A model generated the notes under the pieces. It saw only the letters and a list, made by a program, of their open reading frames with translations, did not search any database and had not been told where the DNA came from. A DNA stretch of 64,000 nucleotides, from the NCBI GenBank assembly GCA_903829945.1, contig CAIKRV010000090.1:1-64000 (forward strand). The letters run 5' to 3'. How positions within the stretch are numbered: position 1 is the first letter of the stretch; the number at the start of each line of letters is the position of its first letter. Shown in pieces: positions 35,985-47,325 of the stretch. The DNA is from an uncultured bacterium. Lineage in GTDB: Bacteria > Bacteroidota > Bacteroidia > CAILMK01. Both the position numbers and the translations under genes were made by a program.

Positions 35985-37427
35985 ATGAAAAGAGCATTAT
36001 TAACGCTTAGTATGTTCCTAATAGGGATATTAGGTACTCAGGCACAATCAGTAAGCACTTGGGCAGGAAACCCATCCGGTAGTGCACCAAATGGTTCTGA
36101 TAAATTATCTACTAAATTTTCCAACCCTTGGGGTATTGCAAAAGATAGCAAAGGAAACTATTGGGTAACTTGTGATGATTCCACCGGTCGTATATTAATG
36201 ATTACATCAGGCGGCAAAGTATATAGCAGAGCCGGAAATCCTACCTCCCCTATTACAGGATTTCAAGATGGAGCTGCAACCAGTGCTGAAATGAATTACA
36301 GCAATGGGATTGCTATTGAAAAAGATACAATATTTTTCTGCGATTATGGAAATAATGCCGTAAGAAAATTAAGTCCATATGTATCCATTGGTTCTTCACA
36401 AAAAGTAACTACGATTGCCGGTGGTGGCGGTAACTTGGGCAGTACACGTGGTATTTCTGATACTACTGATGGTCAAGGTTATGGTTCTAAAGGTGCTTAT
36501 TTTAACGGTCCTACCGGATTGGTGATAAACCCTTATACACATGATATTATTATCGTGGATCAGTCCAATAGTTGTATCCGTGGTATAAAACGTACCGGGA
36601 AAGCTTATGGAACCTCATATTTATTGGCAGGCAGAAAATTAGGTTCCTTACACAAAGATGGACCTCCTACTAATGGTGCTCAATTTTCCTTACCAACCGG
36701 AATTTATATTGATTCTGCTACCGGTGATTTGTATGTAACTGAACAATCCCAACAAATTAGAAAAATACCTTTTAATAGTACGACCAAAAAATACGATAAG
36801 AATGTAACAACTGTTGATGTGGGAGCTAAAACTTCTCCTTCTACCTTCTTTTTTGGAAGTGTTGATGGAGTGGTAAAAGCAGGTTCCGGAACTTATGCAA
36901 GTTATTATTTTGCTAATGAGTCCAATATTTTTAAAAATGATTTATCCGGTTCAGGTACTACTGTACTAACCGCCGGCTCAGATGTAATTGACGCGAGTAC
37001 CGGTTCTCTTAAAGCAGGTTTCAAGGATGGCCCGGGAAGTATTGCATTATTTGATAATATATTCTGCTTATTTTATAATGGCAGCAACATCATTTTGGCT
37101 GCTGACCATAATAATAATAGAATTCGTTCAATTGACTTAACCGGAACTTTTACAGGCGTAGAAGAACCTAAAGCACCTGCTAATGGTGAAGGATTTAAAG
37201 TTTATCCTAATCCGGCTCAGGATTTTGTTACCATTGAAAATTTTGATATCAGCGGTACAACTACCAATATCGGTTTGTATGATATGACCGGTAAATTGGT
37301 TTATTTTGCTATCAATGATTTTAATGGCAGATTTAATATTCCTTTGACTAAATTGCCAAGAGGAATTTATATTTTGAAAGTTCAATCCGATAAAGCTAAC
37401 TTAACTTCAAAAGTTATTGTGAAGTAA
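35985..37427 (+). CDS. NHL-repeat-like secreted protein with T9SS type A sorting domain
   Basis: Repeats such as SNPWGIAKDSKGNYWVTCDDSTGRI and FNGPTGLVINPYTHDIIIVDQSNSCIRGI; C-terminal FKVYPNPAQDFVTIENF...PRGIYILKVQSDKANLTSKVIVK. Confidence 0.85.
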   Translation: MKRALLTLSMFLIGILGTQAQSVSTWAGNPSGSAPNGSDKLSTKFSNPWGIAKDSKGNYWVTCDDSTGRILMITSGGKVYSRAGNPTSPITGFQDGAATSAEMNYSNGIAIEKDTIFFCDYGNNAVRKLSPYVSIGSSQKVTTIAGGGGNLGSTRGISDTTDGQGYGSKGAYFNGPTGLVINPYTHDIIIVDQSNSCIRGIKRTGKAYGTSYLLAGRKLGSLHKDGPPTNGAQFSLPTGIYIDSATGDLYVTEQSQQIRKIPFNSTTKKYDKNVTTVDVGAKTSPSTFFFGSVDGVVKAGSGTYASYYFANESNIFKNDLSGSGTTVLTAGSDVIDASTGSLKAGFKDGPGSIALFDNIFCLFYNGSNIILAADHNNNRIRSIDLTGTFTGVEEPKAPANGEGFKVYPNPAQDFVTIENFDISGTTTNIGLYDMTGKLVYFAINDFNGRFNIPLTKLPRGIYILKVQSDKANLTSKVIVK

Positions 37428-37459
37428 ATCATCAAGATAATTTTTAAAAGCGATAGAAT

Positions 37460-37490
37460 AGCCTTGCCTTAATACGCAAGGCTGTTTTGT
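37460..37490 (+). terminator. Rho-independent terminator after the NHL/T9SS gene
   Basis: AGCCTTGC-CTTAATAC-GCAAGGCT followed by GTTTTGTTTTT. Confidence 0.75.
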
Positions 37491-37508
37491 TTTTGTATCT
37501 TGCAAGCC

Positions 37509-39707
37509 ATGGATGCCATTCAAAAAGCACCTTTAATAAAATATCTGCTACCTTTATTGGCAGGAATCATTTTTGCCTATCACTTTAATATATTTTCTGC
37601 TCTTGAAGCCTTAGGAATCTCCCTAGGATTTTTAACGATATTTATTTTGATTCAAATGAGTATTTTGAGTCAATCCTATACCCATCGCTGGATGCCTGGA
37701 TTAAGTATATCTTTATGCTTATTCTTTACAGGTATAATTTTAATTCAAAGCTATGAATTGACATCCAAAAGTAATTTCTTTGGTAAGGCCAAAGAGAATA
37801 TTTATTATTATGAATACAAAATATTAGAGCCTCTTCAAGAAAAAGAAAATACCTATAAGTGCAGGGCAGAAGTTCAACATATTATTTACAAAAAAGAGGC
37901 GGGTTCTAATAATTGGTATCGCAAAAAAACCATAGGGTATGTCCAATTGTATTTTGAAAAAACGCCCAATAGTGCTATGCTTAAATATGGAGACATTATT
38001 TATGCTAGCCAATCACCTTCGGCCATAAGCCCTCCGGTCAATCCCGGAGAATTTGATATGCAATCCTACTTAAAACTAAAACAAATTTACCATAGCAGTT
38101 ATTTAAAGGATAAGGACTACCTCCTGTTGCCGAATAATCATGGAAATATATTTTGGAAAATTGTATACAACACAAAATCGAAACTAAGTGAGTACTTCAA
38201 TCAACACATTAAAAACAAGGATGAATTATCGATTATTAAAGCATTAGTCCTAGGGGATGAAGCAGAAGTCTCCCCTGAATTAATTGATGATTATTCAGCC
38301 AGTGGCACCTTGCATATCCTCTCTGTTTCCGGTTTGCATATTGGTATATTATTTTATTTACTTAGCAATATTTTTATATTTCTAAAGCCATTTAGAGGAG
38401 GAAAATTCTTACGCTTGTTTCTTATCATATCCTTTCTCTGGGCCTATGCATTTATTACAGGAAGTTCGGCAGCAGTTTGTAGATCAGTTGCCATGTTCAG
38501 TTTTGTTTTAATTGGTCAGAATTTAAGACGCGAAAGTAATATATTTAATGCTATCGCTCTTTCCATGTTCCTATTACTCCTTTTAGATCCGTATCAATTG
38601 TTTCAGGCTAGTTTTCAACTTTCTTATTTGGCATTAATCGGTATCATCCTCTTGCAACCCTATATTTTTAAATGGTGGCACCTTACGCCATTTACCTCTA
38701 GCAAACAAGAACATTTCTTATTGAAATTATCTAAAAAATATATATTTAAATTATGGAGGGGTATTTGGGCTTTGAGCTCGGTATCCATTGCCGCACAACT
38801 GGCAGTGTTACCAATCAGCCTGTATTACTTTAATCGCTTTCCTTTTTATTTCATTCTATCCAACCTCATTATTATCCCATTATCCAGCATAGTATTAATA
38901 TTAGGCTGTGTGTTTTTAATTATACAAATATTCCCCACCAATATATTGAGCACGCTTATTAGCAATTTAATAGTATATACCACCAAATGGATGAATAATA
39001 TAGTACATTTTGAGCATGCACTCCCCTATTCACAATCACAAGGCATATACTTGAATTTAGCAGAATGTTTAGTGCTTTATACATGTATAATATTCATTTG
39101 TTTAGCCTTTATAAGTAAACGTAAAAAGATATTAATTGTCAGTTTGGCTATCCTTTTAGTCTTCACCGGGGAGCAAAGTATGGCCAAAACCATCAATTAC
39201 TCTAAAAGTTTTCTCAGAATTCATGCCATCCGGAAACATTTTGCTATGAGTATTAAACACAAGGATCAACTTTACATTCTCACTGATCGTTCACTTTATA
39301 AGGATAAGCGCAAACTCAATTATTATTTCAATAAATACAGCTTTATTAATTACATCAGCAATGATCATCTAAAAATTTATCCCATTGATAGCTTAGCGGC
39401 TATAAATCAAGGACAATTACAAATTAAAACGCCAATAATATCCTATAAAGGAACAAGCTTTTTACTCCTCAGTTCGCCAAATAAAATTGATTACCTAAGT
39501 AAAAAATTGGATGTGGATTATATAGTATTGCATGATAATCCTGAACTTAAATTAGACAGCATTATCTCTAAAATACAATTCCGAAAATTAATTATTAATC
39601 CATCCAATAGCATACGAAATGCAGAAAAATGGGAAAATGAATGCATTAGAAACTTCATACCTTACCTAATGCTGCAAAAAGATAATAGCTTTGTACTAAA
39701 GTTTTAA
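37509..39707 (+). CDS. ComEC/Rec2 family competence protein (start corrected from the TTG at 37500)
   Basis: LVLGDEAEVSPELIDDYSASGTLHILSVSGLHIGILFYLL, FITGSSAAVCRSVAMFSFVLIGQNLRRESNIFNAIALSMFLLLLLDPYQLFQASFQLSYLALIGI. Confidence 0.92.
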   Translation: MDAIQKAPLIKYLLPLLAGIIFAYHFNIFSALEALGISLGFLTIFILIQMSILSQSYTHRWMPGLSISLCLFFTGIILIQSYELTSKSNFFGKAKENIYYYEYKILEPLQEKENTYKCRAEVQHIIYKKEAGSNNWYRKKTIGYVQLYFEKTPNSAMLKYGDIIYASQSPSAISPPVNPGEFDMQSYLKLKQIYHSSYLKDKDYLLLPNNHGNIFWKIVYNTKSKLSEYFNQHIKNKDELSIIKALVLGDEAEVSPELIDDYSASGTLHILSVSGLHIGILFYLLSNIFIFLKPFRGGKFLRLFLIISFLWAYAFITGSSAAVCRSVAMFSFVLIGQNLRRESNIFNAIALSMFLLLLLDPYQLFQASFQLSYLALIGIILLQPYIFKWWHLTPFTSSKQEHFLLKLSKKYIFKLWRGIWALSSVSIAAQLAVLPISLYYFNRFPFYFILSNLIIIPLSSIVLILGCVFLIIQIFPTNILSTLISNLIVYTTKWMNNIVHFEHALPYSQSQGIYLNLAECLVLYTCIIFICLAFISKRKKILIVSLAILLVFTGEQSMAKTINYSKSFLRIHAIRKHFAMSIKHKDQLYILTDRSLYKDKRKLNYYFNKYSFINYISNDHLKIYPIDSLAAINQGQLQIKTPIISYKGTSFLLLSSPNKIDYLSKKLDVDYIVLHDNPELKLDSIISKIQFRKLIINPSNSIRNAEKWENECIRNFIPYLMLQKDNSFVLKF

Positions 39708-39728
39708 AACTGAAAAGATCAAATTATT

Positions 39729-40505
39729 ATGAAATACCTTCAAATTAATAAAAACTCCAATATCCTTGAAATCATCCTTAATAGGCCGGATAAAAGAAAT
39801 GCTTTGAATAGTGATTTTGTAGCAGAATTGAGACAAGCCTTTGAAACAGCGGATTTGGATGAGCAAATAAGAGTTATTATTTTAAAGGGAATGGGGAAAG
39901 CCTTCAGTGCCGGTGCCGACTTAGCCTACTTGCAACAACTCCAAAACAATACCTATGATGAAAATTTGCAAGATTCAACACACCTGATGGAATTATTTAA
40001 AACCATGTATTTTCATAAAAAAATAATTATTGCTCAAGTAGAAGGTCATGCCTTGGCAGGAGGTTGTGGCTTAGCCACGGTATGTGATTTTATATTTTCT
40101 GTTCCGGAAGCATTATTTGGCTATACTGAAGTTAAAATTGGTTTTATTCCGGCTATAGTCATGTTTTTCCTTCTTAGAAAAACCAATGAAAATATAGCTC
40201 GTCAATTATTATTGACCGGGAAACTCATCAGTGCAGAAGAAGCATACAAAATAGGTTTAGTATATCATATTTCCTCCGCGGAACATATTGGGAAAGAAGT
40301 AATGGTATTTGCTGAAAAATTAGCCGAAGAAACTTCCGGAGAGGCCATTGCACTGACCAAAAAAATGATTGCAGAAATACAATCCATGGAAAGTATGGAA
40401 GCCTTAAAATATGCCGCTTCACAAAATGCGGTAGCAAGAGCTACCCATGATTGTAAAAAAGGAATTGGCGCTTTTTTAAACAAAGAAGTCCTAAAATGGA
40501 ATTAA
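39729..40505 (+). CDS. Enoyl-CoA hydratase/isomerase family protein
   Basis: ILNRPDKRNALNSDFVAEL, LKGMGKAFSAGADLAYLQ, AQVEGHALAGGCGLATVCDFIF. Confidence 0.92.
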   Translation: MKYLQINKNSNILEIILNRPDKRNALNSDFVAELRQAFETADLDEQIRVIILKGMGKAFSAGADLAYLQQLQNNTYDENLQDSTHLMELFKTMYFHKKIIIAQVEGHALAGGCGLATVCDFIFSVPEALFGYTEVKIGFIPAIVMFFLLRKTNENIARQLLLTGKLISAEEAYKIGLVYHISSAEHIGKEVMVFAEKLAEETSGEAIALTKKMIAEIQSMESMEALKYAASQNAVARATHDCKKGIGAFLNKEVLKWN

Positions 40506-40557
40506 TAACATTTAACGTTCAAGGCTATTTAAAACCCGGGTATTAGACGGAAATTGC

Positions 40558-40565
40558 TAACTTTG
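40558..40565 (+). promoter_or_regulatory. Putative -7 element TAACTTTG upstream of metG
   Basis: Matches TAnnTTTG, 11 nt before ATG 40577. Confidence 0.6.
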
Positions 40566-40576
40566 CATCTCGAATT

Positions 40577-42628
40577 ATGGAAAATATTCAACGCTATACA
40601 GTAACTGCAGCACTGCCTTATGCCAACGGTCCTGTACATATCGGACATTTAGCAGGATGCTATTTGCCTGCCGATATTTACGTTCGATTTTTAAGGGCGA
40701 AAGGTAGGGAGGTATTGTTTTTATGTGGTTCCGATGAACATGGTGTTGGTATAGCCATTAAAGCACAACAAGAAGGAATTACCCCTCGCGAACTCATAGA
40801 CAAATATCATTTTATCATGAAAAATGCTTTTCATGATTTTGGTATTTCTTTTGATATTTATAGCCGAACTTCCTCACCGATTCACTATGAAACGGCGCAA
40901 GAATTTTTCTCCAATTTATATTATAAAAATGTTTTTGAAAAAAAAATCAGTAAACAATATTATGATACCAAGTTTAATCAATTTTTAGCAGACCGATACA
41001 TTGTTGGAACCTGCCCAAATTGTGCTTATGAAAAAGCCTACGGCGACCAGTGTGAACGTTGCGGTACTTCTTTAGATCCCATTGATTTAATAAATCCTCA
41101 TTCTGCATTAAGCGGAGAAAAACCTGAAATGCGGGAAACCGAACATTGGTATCTTCCCTTACAAAATTATCAGGATTGGTTGCAAAAATGGATTTTGGAA
41201 GAACATGCTGATTGGAAAAATAACGTGATAGGACAATGCCGTTCCTGGCTTAATCAAGGTTTAGCAGCACGTGCCGTTACCCGGGATTTAGATTGGGGCG
41301 TACCTGTTCCATTAGCAGACGCAAAAGGAAAAGTGCTTTATGTTTGGTTTGATGCTCCTATTGGTTATATTTCTGCAACCAAAGAATGGGCACAGCAAAA
41401 TGGTAAAAATTGGGAACCTTATTGGAAGGATGCCCAATCAAAATTGGTACACTTCATCGGGAAAGATAATATAGTTTTTCACTGCGTAGTTTTTCCATCC
41501 ATGCTGAAAGCACATGGTGATTTTATTTTACCTGATAATGTGCCTGCCAATGAATTTTTAAACATTGAAGGGGATAAAATATCCACCTCCAGAAATTGGG
41601 CAGTTTGGCTACATGAATACTTAGAGGAATTTCCGGATAAGCAAGATACACTTCGTTATGTATTATGTTCTAATGCCCCGGAGACCAAGGATAATGATTT
41701 TACCTGGAAAGATTTTCAAGCCAAAAATAATAATGAGCTGGTAGCTATTTACGGCAACTTAGTAAACAGAGTAATTATTTTAACGCATAAATACTTTGAT
41801 GGTAAGGTGCCGCCTTGTGATGTATTAAATCCATTAGAAGAAAATTTAGCCGCTGAAATTGCTGCTTTTCCAAAGATTATTCAAGATTTATTAGAATCAT
41901 TTAAGCTTCGTGAAGCATTACAAGAATTAATGAATTTGGCCAGGGCAGGTAATAAATACCTAACCGAAAATGAGCCGTGGAAAACCTATAAAGACCAGCC
42001 GGAACGCACTGCAACGGTTATTAACTACGGATTACAATTAATTGCAAATTTGGCTATTCTTTCAGAGCCGTTTTTACCTTTTACTGCTGTCAAATTAAAG
42101 AAATATCTTCAAATAGAAAATTTGAATTGGGATGATGCCGGCGCAATGAATTTACTAAAAGTTGGTACCGATATATCTAAGGCCGAAATCTTATTTGAAA
42201 AAATTGAGGATGAGGCTATAAATTTTCAAATTGAAAAACTAAACGCCAAGCGTCCTATCATTGAAAACATTTTGCAAACTAAAAATATTCCGGATTTGAA
42301 ACAGAATATTACCTATGATGATTTCAGTAAATTAGATTTAAGAATTGCTACCATTTTGGAGGCAGAACAAGTCCCAAAAACGCAAAAATTATTGAAATTA
42401 AAAATAAATATCGGCTTAGAAGAGCGTACGATCGTTTCAGGTATTGCAGAACATTATAAACCTGAAGATATTATTGGTAAACAAATAATTGTTGTAGCCA
42501 ACTTAGAACCACGAGCCATAAAGGGCATTGATTCCAAGGGTATGATTTTAATGATTCATGATGAAGAAAAAGGCTTAATTATGATTCAACCTGAAAAGGA
42601 AGCTGCAGACGGAAGTCAAATTATTTGA
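40577..42628 (+). CDS. metG: Methionyl-tRNA synthetase
   Basis: [26 protein letters not shown], zinc knuckle [31 protein letters not shown] (KMSKS-like), C-terminal tRNA-binding domain. Confidence 0.97.
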   Translation: MENIQRYTVTAALPYANGPVHIGHLAGCYLPADIYVRFLRAKGREVLFLCGSDEHGVGIAIKAQQEGITPRELIDKYHFIMKNAFHDFGISFDIYSRTSSPIHYETAQEFFSNLYYKNVFEKKISKQYYDTKFNQFLADRYIVGTCPNCAYEKAYGDQCERCGTSLDPIDLINPHSALSGEKPEMRETEHWYLPLQNYQDWLQKWILEEHADWKNNVIGQCRSWLNQGLAARAVTRDLDWGVPVPLADAKGKVLYVWFDAPIGYISATKEWAQQNGKNWEPYWKDAQSKLVHFIGKDNIVFHCVVFPSMLKAHGDFILPDNVPANEFLNIEGDKISTSRNWAVWLHEYLEEFPDKQDTLRYVLCSNAPETKDNDFTWKDFQAKNNNELVAIYGNLVNRVIILTHKYFDGKVPPCDVLNPLEENLAAEIAAFPKIIQDLLESFKLREALQELMNLARAGNKYLTENEPWKTYKDQPERTATVINYGLQLIANLAILSEPFLPFTAVKLKKYLQIENLNWDDAGAMNLLKVGTDISKAEILFEKIEDEAINFQIEKLNAKRPIIENILQTKNIPDLKQNITYDDFSKLDLRIATILEAEQVPKTQKLLKLKINIGLEERTIVSGIAEHYKPEDIIGKQIIVVANLEPRAIKGIDSKGMILMIHDEEKGLIMIQPEKEAADGSQII

Positions 42629-42715
42629 TTTACAATATTTTAATTGCAGATTTTGAGAATGGATTTCTAAATAAATTCATTCAAAATAAATATTTTCAGA
42701 TATTAAAGTATTTAG

Positions 42716-42723
42716 TATCTTTG
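42716..42723 (+). promoter_or_regulatory. Putative -7 element TATCTTTG
   Basis: Matches TAnnTTTG; about 74 nt before ATG 42798. Confidence 0.5.
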
Positions 42724-42797
42724 TCCTTAACCATCTAGTTTTTAAGTAATTTAGTATTATTAAACTTCTGTCAAAAGAAGTTATCAAACAACTTGAA

Positions 42798-43832
42798 ATG
42801 GTTAGGCATCCAAATTCCCCCGGCACAGAACAAGGAAAATCTATTCCTCAAATTTCTATTTTATGGTTATTATTACCCATAGGATTACTCTTATTAACTT
42901 TTTTTTGGAAACCCGGCAATAGTGAACAGGCCAATAAAAGTATTGATTCAACTCAAACTAATTCTGCTTCTATTGACTCTGATAATGATTATACTTATAT
43001 TTCTCATAAGAAGGAAGATTTTAGACCCTTGGTGTATGATATCCGTGAAAGCATTCGAAATACGGTAAAGGATGAACTTAAATCGGGAATGGCCACAGAA
43101 ATATCTGTGAATTTTGAATTATTAGACAAAGGCATAAATTTCACCTATGGCTATACTGATTGGTATTGGCCGGCTTCCTTACTTAAAATTGTTACTCTCA
43201 TTGCTTATTTAAAAGAATCTGAAACAGATACCGCATTACTGTCGAAAAAAATAATTTACCATCGATCCAATTTAGGGTATGCTCAAAATTTAGTGAAAGA
43301 TAGCTTGAAGGAAGGGGGTATCTATACTTACAATGATCTTTTGCGAAGATTAATAGTCAATTCGGATAATCAAGCATGTTATATACTTGAAAAGAATATT
43401 GGATCAGCTAAAATTGATAAGATATATAGTGATTTTACTATAGATGTAGCCAGAGGAAATAAGAACCTGGATTTTATTCCCATCAATCAGTATATGCAAT
43501 TTTTACGATCCTTATATAATGCTACCTACTTAAATAAAAAGAATTCAGAATATGCTTTAAGCTTATTAATTAATTCCGAGTTTGTTTATGGCATAAGGGC
43601 AGGCATTCCGCCGGGCATTAAAGTGGCCAGTAAATTTGGAGAAAAGGCTGATAAAAATGATTTGCAACTTCATGACTGTGGCATCGTCTATTATGATAAT
43701 CATCCGTACATGATTGGAGTAATGACCAAAGGCACCAATTTTGAAAAAATGGCACAATCCATTCAGCGATTAAGCAATAATATATTTCAAGTGGTGAAGA
43801 ACTTTGAAAAAGGCAATTCCCACTCAAGTTAA
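42798..43832 (+). CDS. Membrane-anchored serine hydrolase related to class A beta-lactamases
   Basis: N-terminal TM; SLLK (SxxK) in YWPASLLKIVTLIAYL; SDN in IVNSDNQACYIL; KFG in VASKFGEK in place of K-T/S-G. Confidence 0.75.
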   Translation: MVRHPNSPGTEQGKSIPQISILWLLLPIGLLLLTFFWKPGNSEQANKSIDSTQTNSASIDSDNDYTYISHKKEDFRPLVYDIRESIRNTVKDELKSGMATEISVNFELLDKGINFTYGYTDWYWPASLLKIVTLIAYLKESETDTALLSKKIIYHRSNLGYAQNLVKDSLKEGGIYTYNDLLRRLIVNSDNQACYILEKNIGSAKIDKIYSDFTIDVARGNKNLDFIPINQYMQFLRSLYNATYLNKKNSEYALSLLINSEFVYGIRAGIPPGIKVASKFGEKADKNDLQLHDCGIVYYDNHPYMIGVMTKGTNFEKMAQSIQRLSNNIFQVVKNFEKGNSHSS

Positions 43833-44157
43833 ATCAGCATTGATCATCAAAATTTTTGAAATTCAACAATTAAAAAATTGTGCTTGCATGTAACATTATG
43901 ATTTATAATATGTTGCGAAACAAAATATTGCCATCTGGAGGGAAACTATGTATAAATTAATAAACTATTAACAACGTTATTCTAATTAATTCTCTGATAT
44001 ACGATTAGATTTTTTAGCATTAGCGTTCAAGTATTTGATAAGCTTCATTAAAAATTAATAAAATTTATGTGCATAAACGGCGTTATCAACTGTGTAAAAC
44101 CTTAAATAATTATTAAATTAAACTTAAATTGCACCACTCTTATTAGGGAATACGAAT

Positions 44158-46449
44158 ATGGGAAACGAAACGCTGAGGGAAGACGCACTTGAATACCACT
44201 CCAAAGGTCGGCCTGGAAAAATTGAAGTAATTCCGACCAAACCTACTACCTCACAATTAGACTTGGCACTTGCCTACTCTCCCGGAGTAGCGGAGCCTTG
44301 TAAAGAAATTGCCAAGGATGTATCCAACGTACGAAAATATACTGCCAAAGGAAACTTAGTAGCTGTTATTTCCAATGGAACTGCAGTTTTAGGCTTAGGA
44401 AATATAGGTGCTGAAGCATCCAAACCCGTCATGGAAGGGAAAGGCATTTTATTTAAAGTTTTTGCCGATATTGATGTTTTTGATTTAGAATTGAATGTTA
44501 CTGATGTAGATGATTTTGTTAAGGTAGTTAAGGCATTAGAGCCCACCTTCGGAGGCATCAATTTAGAAGATATAAAGGCTCCTGAATGTTTTGAAATTGA
44601 ACGCCGTTTGAAGGCAGAAATGAACATTCCCGTTATGCATGATGACCAGCATGGTACTGCTATCATAGTGGGCGCAGCTATGCTGAATGCCTTAAAAATT
44701 GTTGCAAAAAAATTAGATGAGGTTACTATTGTAGTCAGCGGGGCCGGCGCCTCCGCGCTGTCTTGCATTAAAATACTGATTGCTCTAGGGGCAAAAACAT
44801 CCAATTTTATTGTTTGTGACAGCAAAGGTGTGATCAACAAAGGCCGTCCCAATTTGGATGAAAGCAAAAAAGCATTTGCTACTGATAGAGACATCCATAG
44901 TTTGGAAGATGCCATGAAAAATGCAGATGTATTTATTGGACTATCAACTTCCAATGTAGTATCTCAAGATATGGTACGCGCTATGGCTAAGGATGCTATT
45001 GTTTTTGCACTTGCCAATCCTGACCCTGAAATTGCTTATCCCGATGCTATTGCAGCTCGTGAAGATATAATTGTAGCTACCGGAAGATCTGACTATCCTA
45101 ACCAAGTAAATAATGTACTTGGTTTCCCATTTATTTTCCGTGGTGCCTTGGATGTTTGTGCTACCGAAATAAATGAAAAAATGAAACTGGCTGCAGTTTA
45201 TGCCTTGGCAGAATTGGCGCGCCAACCGGTGCCTGATGTAGTGGCCAGTACCTACAATGATCCGAATATGGCATTTGGCCGTAATTATATTATTCCAAAA
45301 CCTGTTGATCCGCGTTTAATTTATACCGTAGCGCCAGCCGTAGCAAAAGCAGCTATTGAATCCGGCTGTGCAGCAGCACCTATTACAGATTGGGCCGCAT
45401 ACGAGGAACAACTTCGCTCACGTTTAGGCTTGGATAATATCCTTACCAGAAACATTATGAACCGTGCAAAATCTGATCCTCAAACAGTCGTTTTTGCGGA
45501 GGCCGATCATCCGAAAATTTTGAAAGCTGCACAAACCGTTTTGGATGAAAAAATTGCCATTCCTATTTTATTGGGTAACAAGGAACGGATCGAAAATCTG
45601 ATTAAAGAAAATGGACTTCGACTTAAGGACGTAAAAATTTTGGATCCTTTAAAAGAAGATTCCTTAGGAGATAAATACGCCAAAATATTATACGAAAAGC
45701 GCAAAAGACGTGGGTTAACTTTTAATGAATCCAGAAAATTAATGCGTGTTAGAAATTATTTTGGCTCTGCAATGGTAGAATCCGGTGATGCTGATGCATT
45801 GATTTCCGGATTAACGCGCAGATATCCTGAAACCATCAGACCTGCATTACAAGTAATTGGTGTACAAGAAGGAACTACCAAAGTAGCCGGTATGTACATT
45901 ATGCTTACTAAAAGAGGGCCGGTATTTTTTGCAGATACGACCATCAATCAAAATCCGAGTGTAGAGGATTTAATATCTATTACCGAACTAACCGCAAGGG
46001 CAGTTCGTCAATTAAATATTGAACCGCGTATTGCCTTACTTTCCTATTCCAATTTTGGCTCCACGGATACTGATGAAACCAGAATCGTATCTAATGCCAC
46101 TGCAAAACTTAAGGAAAAGCATCCGGATTGGATTATTGACGGGGAAGTTCAAGCCAATTTTGCGGTGAATAATAACTTACTTCAAGATTTCTTTGAATTT
46201 AGTGATTTAGTTGGACATCAAGTAAATACATTAATATTTCCTTCTTTAGCAGCGGGAAATATTGCTTATAAATTACTCCAGGAACTTGGAAATGCAGAAG
46301 CCATTGGTCCGATACTCTTAGGAATGAAAAAATCCGTTCATATTTTACAATTAGGTTCCTCCGTAAGGGAAATTGTAAATATGACCGCTTTAGCTGTAAT
46401 GGATGCACAATCAAAAAATCATTCACAGCTATTGGAGCATATTTTATAG
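44158..46449 (+). CDS. maeB: NADP-dependent malic enzyme with C-terminal phosphotransacetylase-like domain
   Basis: LALAYSPGVAEPCKEIAKD, AVLGLGNIGAEASKPVMEGKGILFK, MHDDQHGTAIIVGAA, VVSGAGASALSCIKIL; C-terminal PTA-like segment. Confidence 0.95.
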   Translation: MGNETLREDALEYHSKGRPGKIEVIPTKPTTSQLDLALAYSPGVAEPCKEIAKDVSNVRKYTAKGNLVAVISNGTAVLGLGNIGAEASKPVMEGKGILFKVFADIDVFDLELNVTDVDDFVKVVKALEPTFGGINLEDIKAPECFEIERRLKAEMNIPVMHDDQHGTAIIVGAAMLNALKIVAKKLDEVTIVVSGAGASALSCIKILIALGAKTSNFIVCDSKGVINKGRPNLDESKKAFATDRDIHSLEDAMKNADVFIGLSTSNVVSQDMVRAMAKDAIVFALANPDPEIAYPDAIAAREDIIVATGRSDYPNQVNNVLGFPFIFRGALDVCATEINEKMKLAAVYALAELARQPVPDVVASTYNDPNMAFGRNYIIPKPVDPRLIYTVAPAVAKAAIESGCAAAPITDWAAYEEQLRSRLGLDNILTRNIMNRAKSDPQTVVFAEADHPKILKAAQTVLDEKIAIPILLGNKERIENLIKENGLRLKDVKILDPLKEDSLGDKYAKILYEKRKRRGLTFNESRKLMRVRNYFGSAMVESGDADALISGLTRRYPETIRPALQVIGVQEGTTKVAGMYIMLTKRGPVFFADTTINQNPSVEDLISITELTARAVRQLNIEPRIALLSYSNFGSTDTDETRIVSNATAKLKEKHPDWIIDGEVQANFAVNNNLLQDFFEFSDLVGHQVNTLIFPSLAAGNIAYKLLQELGNAEAIGPILLGMKKSVHILQLGSSVREIVNMTALAVMDAQSKNHSQLLEHIL

Positions 46450-46704
46450 ATTTGTACACGATAGTTTTAAACAAGTAAATAAACTTTAAACTGAAAAAAA
46501 TATTTAGAAAATTTTTACGTTATTGAATCCCACTAGGACACTGTAGCATCACAAGCCTAAAATTACTTTAGGAAATTTGTTTAATTAAAATGCACCCCTA
46601 TATAGATTATAGGATGCAACATTAAACAAAAGGCTAGGTTTTAGTATCCAATACCGTAAAACTTTAAAATACTACCAAATTTTTGAGTTGATAGACACGT
46701 AAAA

Positions 46705-47289
46705 ATGATTACCTACGTTGAAGGAAAATATGCAGAACTGACCCCTACTTATGTAGTTGTCGATATTAATGGCCTTGGTTATCAGGTCAATATATCTTTG
46801 CATACCTATGAAAAGGTACTTGGCAAAACTAATGGTAAACTGTTGACTCACTTTGTAGTAAAAGAGGATGGGCAATCGCTTTTCGGATTTTTTGATGAAG
46901 AAGAACGAAGCCTTTTTAAACACTTAATTTCTATTTCAGGGGTAGGGCCGAATACGGCCAGAACAATGTTATCTTCCCTCCCTCCTTCTGAAATAAAAAA
47001 AGGTATTATAAGGGGTGATGCAGGATTTTTGAAAACAGTAAAAGGCATTGGACCTAAATCTGCGCAGCGTATTATAGTTGAATTGCAAGATGTACTTAGT
47101 AAGGAAGCTCCTGAAGGTTATTTAGATCATTCACCTAAAAATAAAACAGCAGAAGAAGCAATTTCAGCGATGGTCATGTTAGGATTTAATAAATTACAAG
47201 CGGAAAAAGTAGTTTTAAAAGTAATTAAGGATCAAAACCAAGATACTAGTGTTGAAGAAATAATTAAACAAGCTTTGCGTATGATTTGA
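46705..47289 (+). CDS. ruvA: Holliday junction branch migration protein RuvA
   Basis: MITYVEGKYAELTPTYVVVDINGLGYQVNIS, LFKHLISISGVGPNTARTMLS, LKTVKGIGPKSAQRIIVEL. Confidence 0.96.
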   Translation: MITYVEGKYAELTPTYVVVDINGLGYQVNISLHTYEKVLGKTNGKLLTHFVVKEDGQSLFGFFDEEERSLFKHLISISGVGPNTARTMLSSLPPSEIKKGIIRGDAGFLKTVKGIGPKSAQRIIVELQDVLSKEAPEGYLDHSPKNKTAEEAISAMVMLGFNKLQAEKVVLKVIKDQNQDTSVEEIIKQALRMI

Positions 47290-47325
47290 ACATTTACATT
47301 TTGTAATTTTAGGTAGTTAACACTT

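Noticed and set aside
43833-44157. 325-bp AT-rich intergenic region with TTATCAAC-like words considered as a replication origin or structured RNA
   Set aside because: No cluster of consensus DnaA boxes (TTATNCACA), no dnaA/dnaN nearby and no strong conserved-looking hairpins; probably just a long promoter region for maeB.
44274-44954. 226-aa minus-strand ORF
   Set aside because: Antisense to the well-conserved maeB coding sequence; no recognisable domain.
46550-46580. Short hairpin CCTAAA-N5-TTTAGG after maeB
   Set aside because: 6-bp AT-rich stem without a clear T-run directly after it; not distinguishable from chance.
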